Shown here: piece by piece, positions 26,668-36,867 of the stretch
Position numbering within the stretch: the stretch's first letter is position 1
Layout: each line of letters begins with the position of its first letter
Assembly (NCBI RefSeq): GCF_026191355.1
Contig: NZ_JAPHOQ010000011.1
Coordinates: 1 to 64,000 of the forward strand
DNA length: 64,000 nt
Source of the DNA: Legionella sheltonii
GTDB taxonomy: Bacteria > Pseudomonadota > Gammaproteobacteria > Legionellales > Legionellaceae
Reading direction: 5' to 3'
Made by a program: the position numbers and the translations under genes
Notes under the pieces: model-generated
Told to the model about the DNA's origin: nothing
Seen by the model: the letters and a program-made list of their open reading frames with translations, nothing else
Databases searched by the model: none

Positions 26668-27594
26668 ATGAAACTGTTAGCAACTATAGGGGCTTTTTTA
26701 TTCTCTGGGATTGTATGGGCTACACCTCTTCATAATATAGTTGTATTTGGTGATAGTTTGTCTGATAACGGTAATTTATATAAGTTTATGAAATATCAAT
26801 TACCTCCATCTCCTCCTTATTATGATGGTCGTTTTTCTAATGGACCCGTGTGGATCGAACATGTAATCGCTTCTTACTTTCCTAAAAATGCTAGCGCTCA
26901 TTTATTAGATTATGCTTATGGAGGCGCGGGTGTATCTGAGGAAGAAGGGGCTGACGATGTTTTATTTACCCTAAGAAGAGAAGTGAACAATTATTTATCA
27001 GAACATCATGATAAAGCAAGTGAAAACAGTCTTTTTGTTATATGGATAGGTTCAAATAATTATCTTGCATTTCCTTCTGAGGTTGAGCAAACATTACACG
27101 ATGTACATACAGGAATTATCCACAGCGTACAACGTTTAGTTGAAAAAGGTGCGAAACATATTTTAGTCGTTAATTTGCCTGATTTAGGAAGAACTCCTGC
27201 AGCAATTGAATTTGGTTCCGTGAATGAGATGACTTATTTTGCCAGAGAACATAATAACATGCTCAGTAAGTCGATTGATGAGCTAAAACAAGCACATCCT
27301 GATGTTCAGTGGTTGTATTATGATCTGCATCAAGCATTTGAAGAGTTGATGTCTCATCCACAAGATTATGGGTTTACCAATTTAACGGGTACTTGTGTTA
27401 ATTCAGTAGTTGAAGACATCACCAAAACATCCATTTTGAAAATGGTCGCATCAGTCAAACCTAAGGCACCTCAGGATGCATGTACAGGTTATTTGTTTTT
27501 TGATTTAGTACATCCGACTGCATTAGCACATAAAATTCTTGGCGATAAAGCCAGAGAAATGTTGGATCAGGCGGGTATCGAGTTAGCGGACTAG
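26668..27594 (+). CDS. plaA: Secreted GDSL lysophospholipase A PlaA
   Basis: A secreted lipid hydrolase that removes fatty acids from lysophospholipids; in Legionella PlaA leaves by type II secretion. Residues 1-18 are a clean signal peptide ending VWA. The GDSL block FGDSLSDNGN places the nucleophile at S30, block III is WIGSNN, and the C-terminal DLVHPT gives the Asp/His pair D279/H282. Two cysteines in GTCVNS and DACTGY bracket a ~35-residue loop, consistent with the disulphide loop reported for the Legionella enzymes. The 308-residue length matches PlaA. Monocistronic. Confidence 0.93.
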   Translation: MKLLATIGAFLFSGIVWATPLHNIVVFGDSLSDNGNLYKFMKYQLPPSPPYYDGRFSNGPVWIEHVIASYFPKNASAHLLDYAYGGAGVSEEEGADDVLFTLRREVNNYLSEHHDKASENSLFVIWIGSNNYLAFPSEVEQTLHDVHTGIIHSVQRLVEKGAKHILVVNLPDLGRTPAAIEFGSVNEMTYFAREHNNMLSKSIDELKQAHPDVQWLYYDLHQAFEELMSHPQDYGFTNLTGTCVNSVVEDITKTSILKMVASVKPKAPQDACTGYLFFDLVHPTALAHKILGDKAREMLDQAGIELAD

Positions 27595-27694
27595 ATGCAG
27601 TACATCCAGCAATACAGTCTGGATTTGCTGAAGTGCCTATAATTTGCCGTTAGCGTGAGCCAAGTTATCCTGAGCATAGTGAGGGATGACGGCC

Positions 27695-27713
27695 CGCTTC
27701 GCTTAACGAAGCG
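27695..27713 (+). terminator. Hairpin downstream of plaA
   Basis: CGCTTCG (27695-27701) and CGAAGCG (27707-27713) form a 7-bp stem, then TTGATTTCATTTTT. Just before it lies GAGGGATGACGGCCCG, part of the dispersed GGGATGACGG repeat family. Confidence 0.5.
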
Positions 27714-27760
27714 AATTGATTTCATTTTTAATCGATCAGGATCAAATTTATCAGGATGAT

Positions 27761-28555
27761 ATGAAATATATTACAAGGATAGTTTTAATATTTTTCTGTT
27801 TATTTTCCATGGCTTTTGCTGACAAACTCCAAATTAAAGTTGATGGCAAAAACATTGATTTACCTTATTGGCCTGCAAAAAAGGATAAATATGGAGCCGT
27901 ATTGCTCATTAATGGTGGTGAGCAGGCACAAGCCACCGCATTGCTCGATAATTTGGCCAATCAATTGGCGGAAAATGGATGGCAGGTTGTATTACTCAAT
28001 AATGATACTAGTATTACTGTGCCTTGGATCAAACAATTCCCAGAAGTGATTACTGCTTTAAGAAAACAAAAGAACGTGCGTGTTGTACTTTTACATTATG
28101 GGGAGCAATTAAAACAAACATTTGATTTCTTAGGCAAATCTCCTGTACCCGAAATCGAAGGCTTGGTCCTGTTGTCTGCTTACGATGTCCCTCCTCCAAA
28201 TAATACAGATAAAAAACCCGAATTAAAGATGCCTGTTTTTGATATTGTTGGGCAGTTTGATTATGATATGACCAAACAAGAAATGGCGGCCAGAAAAAAA
28301 GAATTTGGACCGAATAAAGATAATTATCTAGCTCTAGAGATACCTGGCGCTCACCATGATTATGAATATTCGCGGCAGCTACTTTTTTCCTTTATCCATG
28401 GTTGGATGGTAAAGCTTCCTGAGTTTCAACCTAAACCTCCTCCGGTTATGTACTCTTATTTGGCTCCAATTAAATTGTTTTTTAAGGAGCAAGTAGCAAA
28501 AAATCAGGAGTCTGATTGGAGCGGATATTTTGAGCATCCTCTTGAGATCGACTAA
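27761..28555 (+). CDS. DUF3530 family secreted alpha/beta-hydrolase-like protein
   Basis: A 264-residue protein. MKYITRIVLIFFCLFSMAFA is a signal peptide. The rest has the alpha/beta-hydrolase layout (AVLLINGGEQAQA, WQVVLLNND, GLVLLSAYD, PVFDIVGQFDYDM and a late GAHHDYEYS). I see no GxSxG nucleophile elbow in this DUF3530-like protein. ATG 27761 is set by the signal peptide and AGGATGAT ahead. It lies 166 bp after plaA on the same strand, but a hairpin between them suggests separate transcripts. Probably periplasmic; function unknown. Confidence 0.8.
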   Translation: MKYITRIVLIFFCLFSMAFADKLQIKVDGKNIDLPYWPAKKDKYGAVLLINGGEQAQATALLDNLANQLAENGWQVVLLNNDTSITVPWIKQFPEVITALRKQKNVRVVLLHYGEQLKQTFDFLGKSPVPEIEGLVLLSAYDVPPPNNTDKKPELKMPVFDIVGQFDYDMTKQEMAARKKEFGPNKDNYLALEIPGAHHDYEYSRQLLFSFIHGWMVKLPEFQPKPPPVMYSYLAPIKLFFKEQVAKNQESDWSGYFEHPLEID

Positions 28556-28612
28556 AATGGGTATTCAACTAAAAAAATAAGTTTTTTTTAGTTGGCTTTG
28601 CATTCTAACAAC

Positions 28613-28852
28613 ATGCAAGCTCTTATTTCGTGTATAAAGGACATTGATAAGTGGCAATACAACGATGAACTTCGCTCGAATTTTTTAAATTATATTTATC
28701 AGCATTATCTGCTGCAAGGCAATTTGAACAATATCGATGAGCAGTTCATCGAGAATATTCGATGCAGAATAAGAAAGACTGATACGCATTCACAGTTTAT
28801 ATCTTATTTTGAAAAAGAAGCGGAATTACCACCCTTTACTGGTGCAAATTAA
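28613..28852 (+). CDS. Small hypothetical protein
   Basis: An 80-residue frame from ATG 28613 (a TTG at 28592 gives 86). The protein is helical and polar (KDIDKWQYNDELRSNFLNYI) without known motifs. There is no clear ribosome-binding site, and its last 27 bp overlap the 3' end of djlA on the other strand. It may be real because it lies where the DUF3530 gene ends, but evidence is thin. Confidence 0.35.
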   Translation: MQALISCIKDIDKWQYNDELRSNFLNYIYQHYLLQGNLNNIDEQFIENIRCRIRKTDTHSQFISYFEKEAELPPFTGAN

Positions 28853-29728
28853 TTCATAAGCTTTCACAATCTTCTGGGTTTTTTCATTTGCCATTTTAAT
28901 CATTTCCTGCGGTAAGCCTTGTGCAATTAATTTGTCGGGATGGTTGCGGCTTAATAAACGTCGATACGCTTTTTTCACTTCTTGCTTGCTGGCATCCGGT
29001 GACACTTCCAAAAGAGCATAAGCATAATCCATGTTGGTTTTAGTCGGTTGATAATTATATCGGCTGTAGGATGAATATGAATGGGATGAGGAATAGGATT
29101 GTTGCGATTGTTCTGATTGTTGCTTGCTGTTATATTGTGACTCGGATGAATAACTTGTGCCAAAATCTTCATAAAAGCGATATTGATTGTGAAGGGGGGC
29201 AAAGCCGAGCCTGGAAAAAATTTTATCCAGTACTTGGATTTTCCTGGCATCAAGCCCATCTGCTTGTGCTGCACGATATTGAATATCAATAAATAACCGT
29301 AATAAGTCACGGTTATCCTTACAGGTTTTTTTTAACTCTTCAAGCATTGCATCGAGATTGAACTTGGGTTGTTTGCCCTCATTAAATAAATGCTTTGCCC
29401 GGTTTTTTTGTTCGTTGTTCAAACGCATTTCGTCCATGAATAAACGCGCCATATCCAGTTCTTGTTGTGTAACGCGACCATCTGCTTTGGCTAAATGCCC
29501 CATAATCGAAAAGGTGGCGTCAAAAAAGATTTTTTGGATTACTTTGCGTTTTTCAGCGTAATACAGCCAATGAGGATTGGAAAAATAGTTGTATAAACCG
29601 CGATCAAAAAAGTTACCCACCAAGAGACCGAAAATTGCTCCTGTAGAACCGGCGATTAGATAGCCGAAAAATGCGCCAATGATCTTTCCCCACCAGGTTG
29701 AGATGATAAAGAAGTCCCGAAGAGACAT
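28826..29728 (-). CDS. djlA: DnaJ-like membrane co-chaperone DjlA
   Basis: A 300-residue type III J-protein anchored in the inner membrane. The N-terminal helix (GKIIGAFFGYLIAGSTGAIF) has the Gly-rich dimerising character of DjlA. A TerB-like helical domain (~55-190) follows, then a Ser/Gln/Tyr-rich linker, and a C-terminal J domain with YALLEVSPDASKQEVKKAYR and the HPD motif in SRNHPDKL. It stimulates DnaK ATPase; djlA homologues matter for intracellular growth in Legionella, as I recall. Divergent from waaA by 93 bp. Confidence 0.94.
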   Translation of the reverse strand: MSLRDFFIISTWWGKIIGAFFGYLIAGSTGAIFGLLVGNFFDRGLYNYFSNPHWLYYAEKRKVIQKIFFDATFSIMGHLAKADGRVTQQELDMARLFMDEMRLNNEQKNRAKHLFNEGKQPKFNLDAMLEELKKTCKDNRDLLRLFIDIQYRAAQADGLDARKIQVLDKIFSRLGFAPLHNQYRFYEDFGTSYSSESQYNSKQQSEQSQQSYSSSHSYSSYSRYNYQPTKTNMDYAYALLEVSPDASKQEVKKAYRRLLSRNHPDKLIAQGLPQEMIKMANEKTQKIVKAYELICTSKGW

Positions 29729-29821
29729 TAAAATGATTCCTTAAGTTCGTTCATTAAACTGATTTTATCGCTTTATACCACATTTTAAGTATATACTGTC
29801 GCCTTTTGGGTTTGGTTTTAT

Positions 29822-31075
29822 ATGCGATTTTTTTACTCTTTTTTGATGTATTTGCTCACCCCTTTTATTCTAGTCCGTTTATGGTGGAAAGGAAGAAGCT
29901 TACCTGCCTATAGGGAACGTATATTAGAACGTTTTTTTCTTGCAAAACAGGAATATAAACCGGTTGACGTCTGGATTCACGCCGTCTCTTTGGGGGAGGT
30001 TATTGCTGCTATTCCATTGATTGATGCGATGTTGGAAAAAAATTGGTCTTTATTTGTTACCACGATGACGCCAACAGGTTCTGAGCGTGTACAGGCACGT
30101 TTTGGTAATAAGGTAACGCATCAATACCTCCCCTATGATCTTCCCGGCATACTGAAACGCTTCTTTAAACAAATTCAGCCTCGGGTTGGGGTGATTATGG
30201 AGACTGAGTTATGGCCGAATTTAATTTATCAAGCACGGGCAGCAAAAGTACCGTTACTGCTCGCTAATGCACGGATTTCAGATGATTCATTAAATGGCTA
30301 TAAAAAGATCAAATTTCTAATTAAACCGATTTTGAATCAATTCTCTGCTATTTTGGCGCAAGGAGAAGAGGATGCACGACGTTATACCACCTTAGGAGCA
30401 AGAAATGAGATAGTGCATGTTTTAGGAAATATGAAATTTGACCTGCAAACTAATACAATCGACAGCAAACGTTTTAGTGATTTGAAAAGTCATTGGGGAG
30501 CTGAGCGGGTTGCGGTGATTGCAGCAAGTACTCATGACAATGAAGAGGCACAACTTTTAGCTCATCTAAAACGATTGCAACAAGCAATTCCTGGCTTGAT
30601 TTTTTTAATAGCTCCACGTCATCCAGAACGTTTTCAAACCGTATATCAATTATGCCTTCAATCGGGATTTAAGACTGGGTTACGTTCTGATTTAAATACC
30701 TTAAGCCCGGAAAATGAAATTGTGGTCTTAGACAGCCTGGGTGAGCTTTTAGGCTTATATCAAATCAGTGATTACGCTTTTGTCGGTGGTAGCTTGGTTC
30801 CGGTTGGTGGGCATAATGTATTAGAACCCATCGCGATGAATGTCCCGGTGTTAAGTGGCAGCCAGGTTCATAATTTTAAAGCGATTTGCAATGATCTAAA
30901 GTCAGCCCAGGGTATTTTATTAGTACAACAAGCAAATGAAGTAATTGACGGAATCATTAAGTTGCATACGGATCCCACCTTTCGTCAGCAGATGATTAAA
31001 AATGCTAATGCGGTTTTTGAAAAAAATAAGGGATCGGTCATGCGGCATTTACAGCAAATTGAAGGGGTGATTTAG
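29822..31075 (+). CDS. waaA: 3-deoxy-D-manno-octulosonic acid transferase WaaA/KdtA
   Basis: Adds Kdo to lipid A precursor at the inner membrane, the first step of LPS core assembly. The 417-residue GT-B enzyme has an N-terminal membrane-associated helix (YSFLMYLLTPFILVRLWWKG), VDVWIHAVSLGEVIAAIPLI, MTPTGSERV, a GVIMETELWPNLI segment, and in the second half APRHPERF and the SLVPVGGHNVLEPIA loop, all family signatures. Monocistronic. Confidence 0.95.
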   Translation: MRFFYSFLMYLLTPFILVRLWWKGRSLPAYRERILERFFLAKQEYKPVDVWIHAVSLGEVIAAIPLIDAMLEKNWSLFVTTMTPTGSERVQARFGNKVTHQYLPYDLPGILKRFFKQIQPRVGVIMETELWPNLIYQARAAKVPLLLANARISDDSLNGYKKIKFLIKPILNQFSAILAQGEEDARRYTTLGARNEIVHVLGNMKFDLQTNTIDSKRFSDLKSHWGAERVAVIAASTHDNEEAQLLAHLKRLQQAIPGLIFLIAPRHPERFQTVYQLCLQSGFKTGLRSDLNTLSPENEIVVLDSLGELLGLYQISDYAFVGGSLVPVGGHNVLEPIAMNVPVLSGSQVHNFKAICNDLKSAQGILLVQQANEVIDGIIKLHTDPTFRQQMIKNANAVFEKNKGSVMRHLQQIEGVI

Positions 31076-31349
31076 GGCAGATGTTCGTGCCCTATTCACC
31101 GAGCGGCTGCACTTGGCGCATCTTGCGCGCAAAAGATACTCCAAACACCTGACATACAAAATACTGTCGGTTTCCGGATAAGAAATTATGGTTCTATACC
31201 CCGGATTTCGCTTCGCTCCACATAGGGCTACATCAATTAAAAAATTGTCGGTTGGTGCTAAGCGTAGTGCAGCCCCAAAAATGGCTGCTTAGCGTTCACT
31301 CTGACTACCGTTTGATTTGAGAATGATTTAAATAAGAGGAGTAGAAGAG
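31076..31349. other. Gene-free stretch between waaA and dksA
   Basis: About 270 bp without a supported gene. It contains GCGCATCTTGCGCGC near 31117 and the AGCGTAGTGCAGCC and GCTGCTTAGCGTT segments (31261-31295), which look like worn dispersed repeats. No RNA gene is recognisable. Confidence 0.35.
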
Positions 31350-31375
31350 ACCTCTTCCCGGCTTGCGGGAGAGGT
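31350..31375 (-). terminator. dksA terminator hairpin
   Basis: ACCTCTTCCCG and CGGGAGAGGT form a nearly perfect stem around a CTTG-type loop, 9 bp beyond the dksA stop. On the minus strand it is followed by CTCTTCTACTCC, so the T run is weak. Confidence 0.55.
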
Positions 31376-31383
31376 ACACATTA

Positions 31384-31860
31384 TTAGGATCCTTGATTTT
31401 GTTTTTCTTTAATTTCAGACAAAGTTTTACAATCGATACATAAAGTCGCAGTGGGTCTTGCTTCCAAACGTTTAAGGCCGATTTCGATACCACATGCTTC
31501 GCAATAACCAAAATCTTCATTTCGCAAGCGCTCTAATGCATCTTCAATTTTCTTAATCAGTTTGCGTTCACGATCACGAGTACGCAATTCAATACTGAAT
31601 TCTTCTTCTTGGCTCGCTCTGTCTGAAGGATCAGGGAAATTAGCCGCTTCATCTTTCATGTGCGTTACTGTACGGTCAACTTCTTCCATCAATGATTGAC
31701 GCCAAGCGAGCAATATTTTTTCAATATGTGCTAACTGGTTTTCATTCATATATTCTTCACCTGGGGTTTCCTTGTAGGGGGTGATACCCATACTACCTAT
31801 TGCGTCGTTTTTCACGTTGTGTCGTCTCTCATTGTTTTTATCAATTAATTGTTCGATCAT
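31384..31860 (-). CDS. dksA: RNA polymerase-binding transcription factor DksA
   Basis: Binds the RNA polymerase secondary channel and with ppGpp resets transcription on starvation, a key switch for Legionella differentiation. A coiled-coil (~60-125) carries the acidic tip [12 protein letters not shown], and the zinc finger [20 protein letters not shown] followed by LCIDC closes the globular domain. ATG 31860 has GGAGG ahead and gives 158 residues, near the family norm; the frame to 31920 is longer without support. The first ~40 residues ([15 protein letters not shown]...) are a variable extension. Confidence 0.94.
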   Translation of the reverse strand: MIEQLIDKNNERRHNVKNDAIGSMGITPYKETPGEEYMNENQLAHIEKILLAWRQSLMEEVDRTVTHMKDEAANFPDPSDRASQEEEFSIELRTRDRERKLIKKIEDALERLRNEDFGYCEACGIEIGLKRLEARPTATLCIDCKTLSEIKEKQNQGS

Positions 31861-31944
31861 TTTAGCCTCCGTACCCAACTCGTACAACCTGGGTTTACAG
31901 AAAGCGGTTAGGTATACCAAAAAACTATTCTATCATCAATAAAA

Positions 31945-32751
31945 TTATCGCCAACCCCCACTTACTCTGTCATTGCCCTGAATGTCTTGCCAACAGGTTA
32001 CGTTCTTATATTGTAATTCATTAAGTATAGCTTGTACTTTTAATTTTTGATCGTACCCATGTTCCAGCAAGATCAAGCCACCAGGTAAAAGGTACTCATG
32101 ACCTTGTTTAATAATACATTGTAGATCACCTAAGCCTTCTTGACTACTCACCAAAGCATTTCGTGGTTCAAAACGTAGATCACCTTGTTGTAAGTGCGGA
32201 TCATGTTCTGCAATGTAAGGAGGGTTAGCAACAAGGGCATGATAGGGTCTTTGTGGAATGTTATCAAACCAGTTCGATAAATGAAAACTGACATTCTGAA
32301 TTTTATGATTTTGAGCATTTTCTTTAGCGATATTCAAGGCCTCTTGACTGATATCTCCAGCAACAATATTCCAATTGGGCCTTTCTTTAGCAAGTGCCAA
32401 AGCAATTGCTCCGCTTCCTGTACCCAATTCAAGCACATAGGTATTGGGTTGATTGGGAATGAGCTCTAAGGCTAATTCAACTAATCGCTCTGTTTCATGT
32501 CGCGGAATTAACGTGTGTGGGGTGACTTTTAAATTGAGCGACCAAAACTCACGCTCTCCTGTGAGATAGGCAATGGGGATCCCTTGGGCTCTTTGAGCCA
32601 TTAAATTTTGAAAGGTCTCCCACTGTAACGAGGTTAATAATTGCTCAGGATGGGCATAGAGATAAGTTCTGGTTTTATTTAAAACGTGACAGAGTAAAAT
32701 CTCTGTTTCCAGATCCGGAGTTTTTCCCAGAGCTGTGCGGATGTTAATCAT
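31945..32751 (-). CDS. prmC: Release-factor glutamine N5-methyltransferase PrmC (HemK)
   Basis: Methylates the glutamine of the GGQ motif in release factors. Contains [21 protein letters not shown], the SAM loop [15 protein letters not shown] and the catalytic NPPYI. The start is taken at 32751 (MINIRTALG), overlapping the prfA stop by 8 bp as in coupled genes; an ATG at 32790 would add 13 residues and overlap more. It directly follows its substrate gene prfA, the classic hemA-prfA-prmC operon. Confidence 0.94.
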   Translation of the reverse strand: MINIRTALGKTPDLETEILLCHVLNKTRTYLYAHPEQLLTSLQWETFQNLMAQRAQGIPIAYLTGEREFWSLNLKVTPHTLIPRHETERLVELALELIPNQPNTYVLELGTGSGAIALALAKERPNWNIVAGDISQEALNIAKENAQNHKIQNVSFHLSNWFDNIPQRPYHALVANPPYIAEHDPHLQQGDLRFEPRNALVSSQEGLGDLQCIIKQGHEYLLPGGLILLEHGYDQKLKVQAILNELQYKNVTCWQDIQGNDRVSGGWR

Positions 32752-33832
32752 TTCGTCCCAGCTCTGCGAGCAATTCGGCATGGTACTCACGTTTTAATGG
32801 ATCGATGACCAAAGTTAAATTACCTTCCATTACGTCACCGAGTTGATAAATCGTCAAATTAATGCGGTGATCGGTCAATCGGCCTTGTGGGTAGTTATAA
32901 GTACGAATTCGTTCGGAACGATCACCAGTACCTACCAGCGATTTACGAGTTTGCGCCTGTTCTTTCTTCTGTTTGCTTTGTTCTGCATCCAGTAAGCGGG
33001 TTTTAAGTAATGACATCGCTTTAGCACGGTTTTTGTGCTGAGAACGCTCGTCTTGGCATTCCACTACGACACCCGTTGGGATATGGGTGATGCGTATGGC
33101 CGAATCGGTTTTATTGACATGCTGGCCTCCAGCGCCTGATGAGCGATACGTGTCAATACGTAAATCATCAGGATTAATTTGGATGTCATCAATTTCATCA
33201 ACCTCGGGCATAATCGCAACCGTACATGCAGAGGTATGGACACGACCTTGAGATTCAGTCTCAGGAACGCGTTGAACTCGATGTGCACCGGATTCAAATT
33301 TGAGTTGTGAATAAACTGAATGACCACTAATTCGTGTGATAACTTCTTTATATCCGCCATGCTCACCATGATTGGCGCTGATTAACTCTTGTTGCCAACC
33401 TTGAGTCTCCGCATATCGACTGTACATCCGATAAAGATCGCCAGCAAAAATTGCGGCTTCATCGCCACCGGTTCCGGCCCTAATTTCGAGGTAAACATTC
33501 CGTTCATCATCTGGATCTTTGGGAATCAGATGCCATTGTAGCTGCTCGTCAAGTTCTTCCACTTGCTTTTGGGCGCTTTCCAATTCCTCTGCTGCCATTG
33601 ACGCTAATTCTTTATCGTCACCTTCGAGCATTTCGCGCAGTGATGATAAATTATTTTGGGCTTCAATATAGGTTTCATAACAGGTCGCAACAGGCTCGAG
33701 TTGGGCGTATTCTTTTGAAAGCGTTTTAAATTGATTCTGATCCGCAATTATGGAAGCTTCCGATAGTAAACGACCCACTTCCTGATATCGCTCCAGCATT
33801 TGCTGTAGTTTGAGTTCAAGAGATTTCTTCAT
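32744..33832 (-). CDS. prfA: Peptide chain release factor 1
   Basis: Recognises UAA and UAG and triggers peptide release. The 362-residue protein has the codon-reading PxT tripeptide as PET in [24 protein letters not shown], and the catalytic GGQ in [15 protein letters not shown], the glutamine methylated by the neighbouring PrmC. An N-terminal coiled domain (~1-110) is present. It overlaps hemA by 17 bp and prmC by 8 bp. Confidence 0.97.
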   Translation of the reverse strand: MKKSLELKLQQMLERYQEVGRLLSEASIIADQNQFKTLSKEYAQLEPVATCYETYIEAQNNLSSLREMLEGDDKELASMAAEELESAQKQVEELDEQLQWHLIPKDPDDERNVYLEIRAGTGGDEAAIFAGDLYRMYSRYAETQGWQQELISANHGEHGGYKEVITRISGHSVYSQLKFESGAHRVQRVPETESQGRVHTSACTVAIMPEVDEIDDIQINPDDLRIDTYRSSGAGGQHVNKTDSAIRITHIPTGVVVECQDERSQHKNRAKAMSLLKTRLLDAEQSKQKKEQAQTRKSLVGTGDRSERIRTYNYPQGRLTDHRINLTIYQLGDVMEGNLTLVIDPLKREYHAELLAELGRND

Positions 33833-35090
33833 AGGATGTTTGATGTGTTGTTGTATTAAAAAGATATTGAGCTAAAGTAAATAAATCTTCTCGCCCATCT
33901 TTGGCTATTTGTCGTAAACCCGCAGTAGGGTTATGCGTCAGTTTATTGACCAGGCGTTCACTAAACTCATTTAAAACGACTTGCTGACATTGTCCTGCGG
34001 AAAGTTTTTTTAAAGCGCGTTGCAGTTCCTTTTGTGCCAAATCTTGCATTTGACTGCGGTAATCACAAATGACTTTTTTGGCTTTAAGCGAACGATGTTT
34101 GCGGATGTACTTATTCAATTCCTCATCGATTAATTGCTCTGCATGTAATGCAGCATGGCGTCTTTCTTCCATTCCCTTATCGATCATGGTTTGTAGATCG
34201 TCGATATTATAAAGATGAACGTGTTCTAATTCTTTAATGCTGTCTTCAACATCTCTAGGAACCGATAAATCCAAAAAGAACATGGGAGCATTATTTCTTT
34301 GATTTAGCGCCTGCTCAACCCAATTTTTATTAATAAAATGGATGGGACAATTTGTTGCCGACACAATAACGTCTGCCTGTGGTAGATATTCGGCAATGTG
34401 GGTGAGCGGTATGGTTTGTCCATTAAATGAGTTGGCAAGTTTCTCTGCATTTTCTAATGTTCTACTTGCGATCATAAAACGCTCAACGCCTTGTTGGCGT
34501 AAGTATTTAGCAACTAATGAGGCAGTTTCCCCTGAGCCAATTAAAAATACATTCAATGGCTTATAGTTTGTAAAAAGTTGACCTATTAATTGTGTTGCTG
34601 CATAGGCAACTGATACGGGGTTGGTGCCCACGCCACTTTGAGTGCGTACTCGTTTCGACGCACTAAATACATATTCAAAAATTGGTCTTAATTCGGTTTT
34701 TATGGCGCCAAGATTGCATGCCTGTTGGTATGCTTGTTTCATTTGCCCAAGGATTTGAGGTTCACCGATCATCATCGAATCCAAACCACTGGCAACGCGT
34801 AAAAGATGTTTGATTCCCTGATGCCCTTTATGCATATAGATAAATGGAGACAGTGATTCTGCGGGTAATTGATGTTCTTGGGTAAGCCAGTGAGTGATGA
34901 TTTGTGGATCTTCAGTATCACAATAAATTTCTGTGCGATTACAAGTAGATAAAATAGCGGCTTCATTGACCTCAGGAAGACACAACAAACTATCGAGTAC
35001 GGAATCCTGGGTAGCAGGAGATAATGCGACTTTTTCACGCACGTTTATTGGAGCAGTTTTATGATTTAGTCCGCAAGCAACAAACACCAT
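33816..35090 (-). CDS. hemA: Glutamyl-tRNA reductase HemA
   Basis: Reduces Glu-tRNA to glutamate-1-semialdehyde, the committed step of tetrapyrrole synthesis. The 424-residue protein has the thioester-forming C50 in [24 protein letters not shown], the NADPH site [16 protein letters not shown] and a C-terminal dimerisation spine. First gene of hemA-prfA-prmC, with a 321-bp upstream gap. Confidence 0.96.
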   Translation of the reverse strand: MVFVACGLNHKTAPINVREKVALSPATQDSVLDSLLCLPEVNEAAILSTCNRTEIYCDTEDPQIITHWLTQEHQLPAESLSPFIYMHKGHQGIKHLLRVASGLDSMMIGEPQILGQMKQAYQQACNLGAIKTELRPIFEYVFSASKRVRTQSGVGTNPVSVAYAATQLIGQLFTNYKPLNVFLIGSGETASLVAKYLRQQGVERFMIASRTLENAEKLANSFNGQTIPLTHIAEYLPQADVIVSATNCPIHFINKNWVEQALNQRNNAPMFFLDLSVPRDVEDSIKELEHVHLYNIDDLQTMIDKGMEERRHAALHAEQLIDEELNKYIRKHRSLKAKKVICDYRSQMQDLAQKELQRALKKLSAGQCQQVVLNEFSERLVNKLTHNPTAGLRQIAKDGREDLFTLAQYLFNTTTHQTSYEEIS

Positions 35091-35411
35091 AGAATATAAG
35101 TTATTAGAATATGAATTATTGAGTTAATCGTGGGATTGTAAACGATTAGCCACTAAATTTGTAGTATACGCTGCCTTATTTCTTTCTTCTGGCCCACGAA
35201 ATGGGATTCTGCGATTGAGAAAAGTGCAGAGATCATCCCAAGTTCAGCGAAGAGTTGCTACTTCATATTCCGGGGAAGTAAAACCGGAGATCCTCGCTGC
35301 ACCCAGATTGATGAAAAAAAACTTCTTGTAAAATTAAAGTACATCTTTATTCAGCCGCTAACAAGAGTAGAGGGTTTTATACAAAAATCCCAAAGTTATG
35401 GGGAGTCGATC
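35091..35411. other. Divergent promoter region of hemA and the 93-residue gene
   Basis: No gene supported. The hemA side is AT-rich (TATTCTAATAACTTATATTC on the minus strand) and likely holds its promoter. The middle (35215-35310) has a worn inverted element around TTCCGGGGAAGTAAAACCGG and GATCCTCGCTGCACCC, similar in flavour to the dispersed repeats. Confidence 0.4.
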
Positions 35412-35693
35412 ATGGACATAATCCTACAAGGTGCTCACAGTGGCGAAGAGGCAGCAGAAAGTTTGGCGCGTGTATTAGAATTATTTAAAGAACGATATCA
35501 TATCGCTGGATTTCGTGAAATTCATTTAACGGTTACGTTAGTTGATGAACAAGGCGATGATGTTGAATTAGTTGATAGTGAGTCGAATCAAGCGTATCGG
35601 ATTTTTGAAGTATATCGTAAAGGTTATGAATTAGGTGGTAGAAAAGGAACACCAGTACTAGAATTGATCGTAGATAACACTCGCCCTCGGTGA
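35412..35693 (+). CDS. Conserved small hypothetical protein
   Basis: A 93-residue acidic protein starting MDIILQGAHSGEEAAESLAR. Predicted alternation of a helix (ESLARVLELFKERYH), strands (REIHLTVTLVDEQGDDVELV, QAYRIFEVYRK) and a C-terminal strand gives a compact alpha/beta fold. No motif recognised. It ends 11 bp ahead of the M50 protease gene on the same strand, so the two are almost certainly co-transcribed. Confidence 0.75.
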   Translation: MDIILQGAHSGEEAAESLARVLELFKERYHIAGFREIHLTVTLVDEQGDDVELVDSESNQAYRIFEVYRKGYELGGRKGTPVLELIVDNTRPR

Positions 35694-35704
35694 AGGAGTA
35701 ACTT

Positions 35705-36769
35705 ATGTTTTTGGCAATTATCGCCATCATACTGACATTAATTTTGGTAGTAGGCATTCATGAAGGGGGGCATGCATTAGTAGCACGCATTTTTTCAGTA
35801 AAAATTAAAAAAATTTCTATAGGTTTTGGTAAACCCTTATTGCGCTGGCAAAGCCGAAGCGGTTGTGAATGGGTATGGGCATTTTTTCCTTTGGGAGGGT
35901 ATGTCCAATTGGAAAATACACGCATTAGTCCCGTGGAGCCTGCACAATATTCCGAATGTTTTGATAAAAAACCTGTTTGGCAGCGTATCCTCATTTTATT
36001 AGCTGGTGCTGCCGCAAATTTGATTATTGCTTGGTTTGCTTTTGTTTTAGTGTACAGCATTGGTTTGACGTACACTTTGCCTGAAATTAAAGAAGTACTC
36101 CCTAAAAGTACCGCAGCCCAGGCAGGAATGCTCCCAGGAGATCAATTCATCGCTATTGATGGCAGGGCTACTCCAACATGGAGTGATGTGGGTATGCGCT
36201 TAGTGATTCTATGGGGGAAAAAAAATATTCCAGTAACGCTAAGTCGCGCGGATGGGAAAGAATCCATCGTTGTGCTTGATTTAAGTCAAGAACACTTTCG
36301 TGGGGTAAAATTATCTTTATTGACTCAGCTAGGGATTCAACCCAATCTGGGTGCGGCCAAAAGTACACTACAGGCTCCATCCCTCTTAGATGCAATCCAT
36401 CAAGTCAATGAGTTTATGGGGAATATGGTTTATTTTTTTATAATGACCTTAAAGCAATTATTCACTGGGGTAATCCCTTTTTCTGTGTTGTTAGGACCAA
36501 TAGGCATCTTTGCCGCTTCGGTGTCATCCCTGATGCAAGGAACCATTGTATTCCTGTTTTTCATCGCTAGCTTAAGTCTTGCCGTTGCGGTGATTAACCT
36601 CTTTCCTATCCCTGGCTTGGATGGAGGTTCAATTGTTTATGCACTTATTGAAAAAGTTCGTGGTAAAGCGGTCTCTGTGCCCATGGAGCTCTTATTGCAT
36701 CGACTGGTTATTATTGTATTCTGTGTACTCTTGGTGCACTTATTGATGAATGATCTGCAACGACTGTGA
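35705..36769 (+). CDS. Site-2 protease family zinc metalloprotease (M50, RseP-like, one PDZ domain)
   Basis: An intramembrane protease of 354 residues. The zinc motif HEGGH (H19, H23) sits in the first membrane helix and the third ligand region is NLFPIPGLDGGSIVYALIEK near 300. One PDZ domain lies at about 125-190 (VLPKSTAAQAGMLPGDQFIA). Classical RseP is about 450 residues with two PDZ domains, so this is a shorter relative; it may cut an anti-sigma factor or another membrane protein. Not placed next to uppP/bamA as the usual rseP is. Co-transcribed with the 93-residue gene. Confidence 0.88.
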   Translation: MFLAIIAIILTLILVVGIHEGGHALVARIFSVKIKKISIGFGKPLLRWQSRSGCEWVWAFFPLGGYVQLENTRISPVEPAQYSECFDKKPVWQRILILLAGAAANLIIAWFAFVLVYSIGLTYTLPEIKEVLPKSTAAQAGMLPGDQFIAIDGRATPTWSDVGMRLVILWGKKNIPVTLSRADGKESIVVLDLSQEHFRGVKLSLLTQLGIQPNLGAAKSTLQAPSLLDAIHQVNEFMGNMVYFFIMTLKQLFTGVIPFSVLLGPIGIFAASVSSLMQGTIVFLFFIASLSLAVAVINLFPIPGLDGGSIVYALIEKVRGKAVSVPMELLLHRLVIIVFCVLLVHLLMNDLQRL

Positions 36770-36867
36770 TCTTCAACGTGCGGCATTTGTTGTTGCACTC
36801 ATAATGATTGCATAATGCGAAATTTTGAGTTATTATTGCACAGTTTAGTCAATAAAAAGGACCTCCT

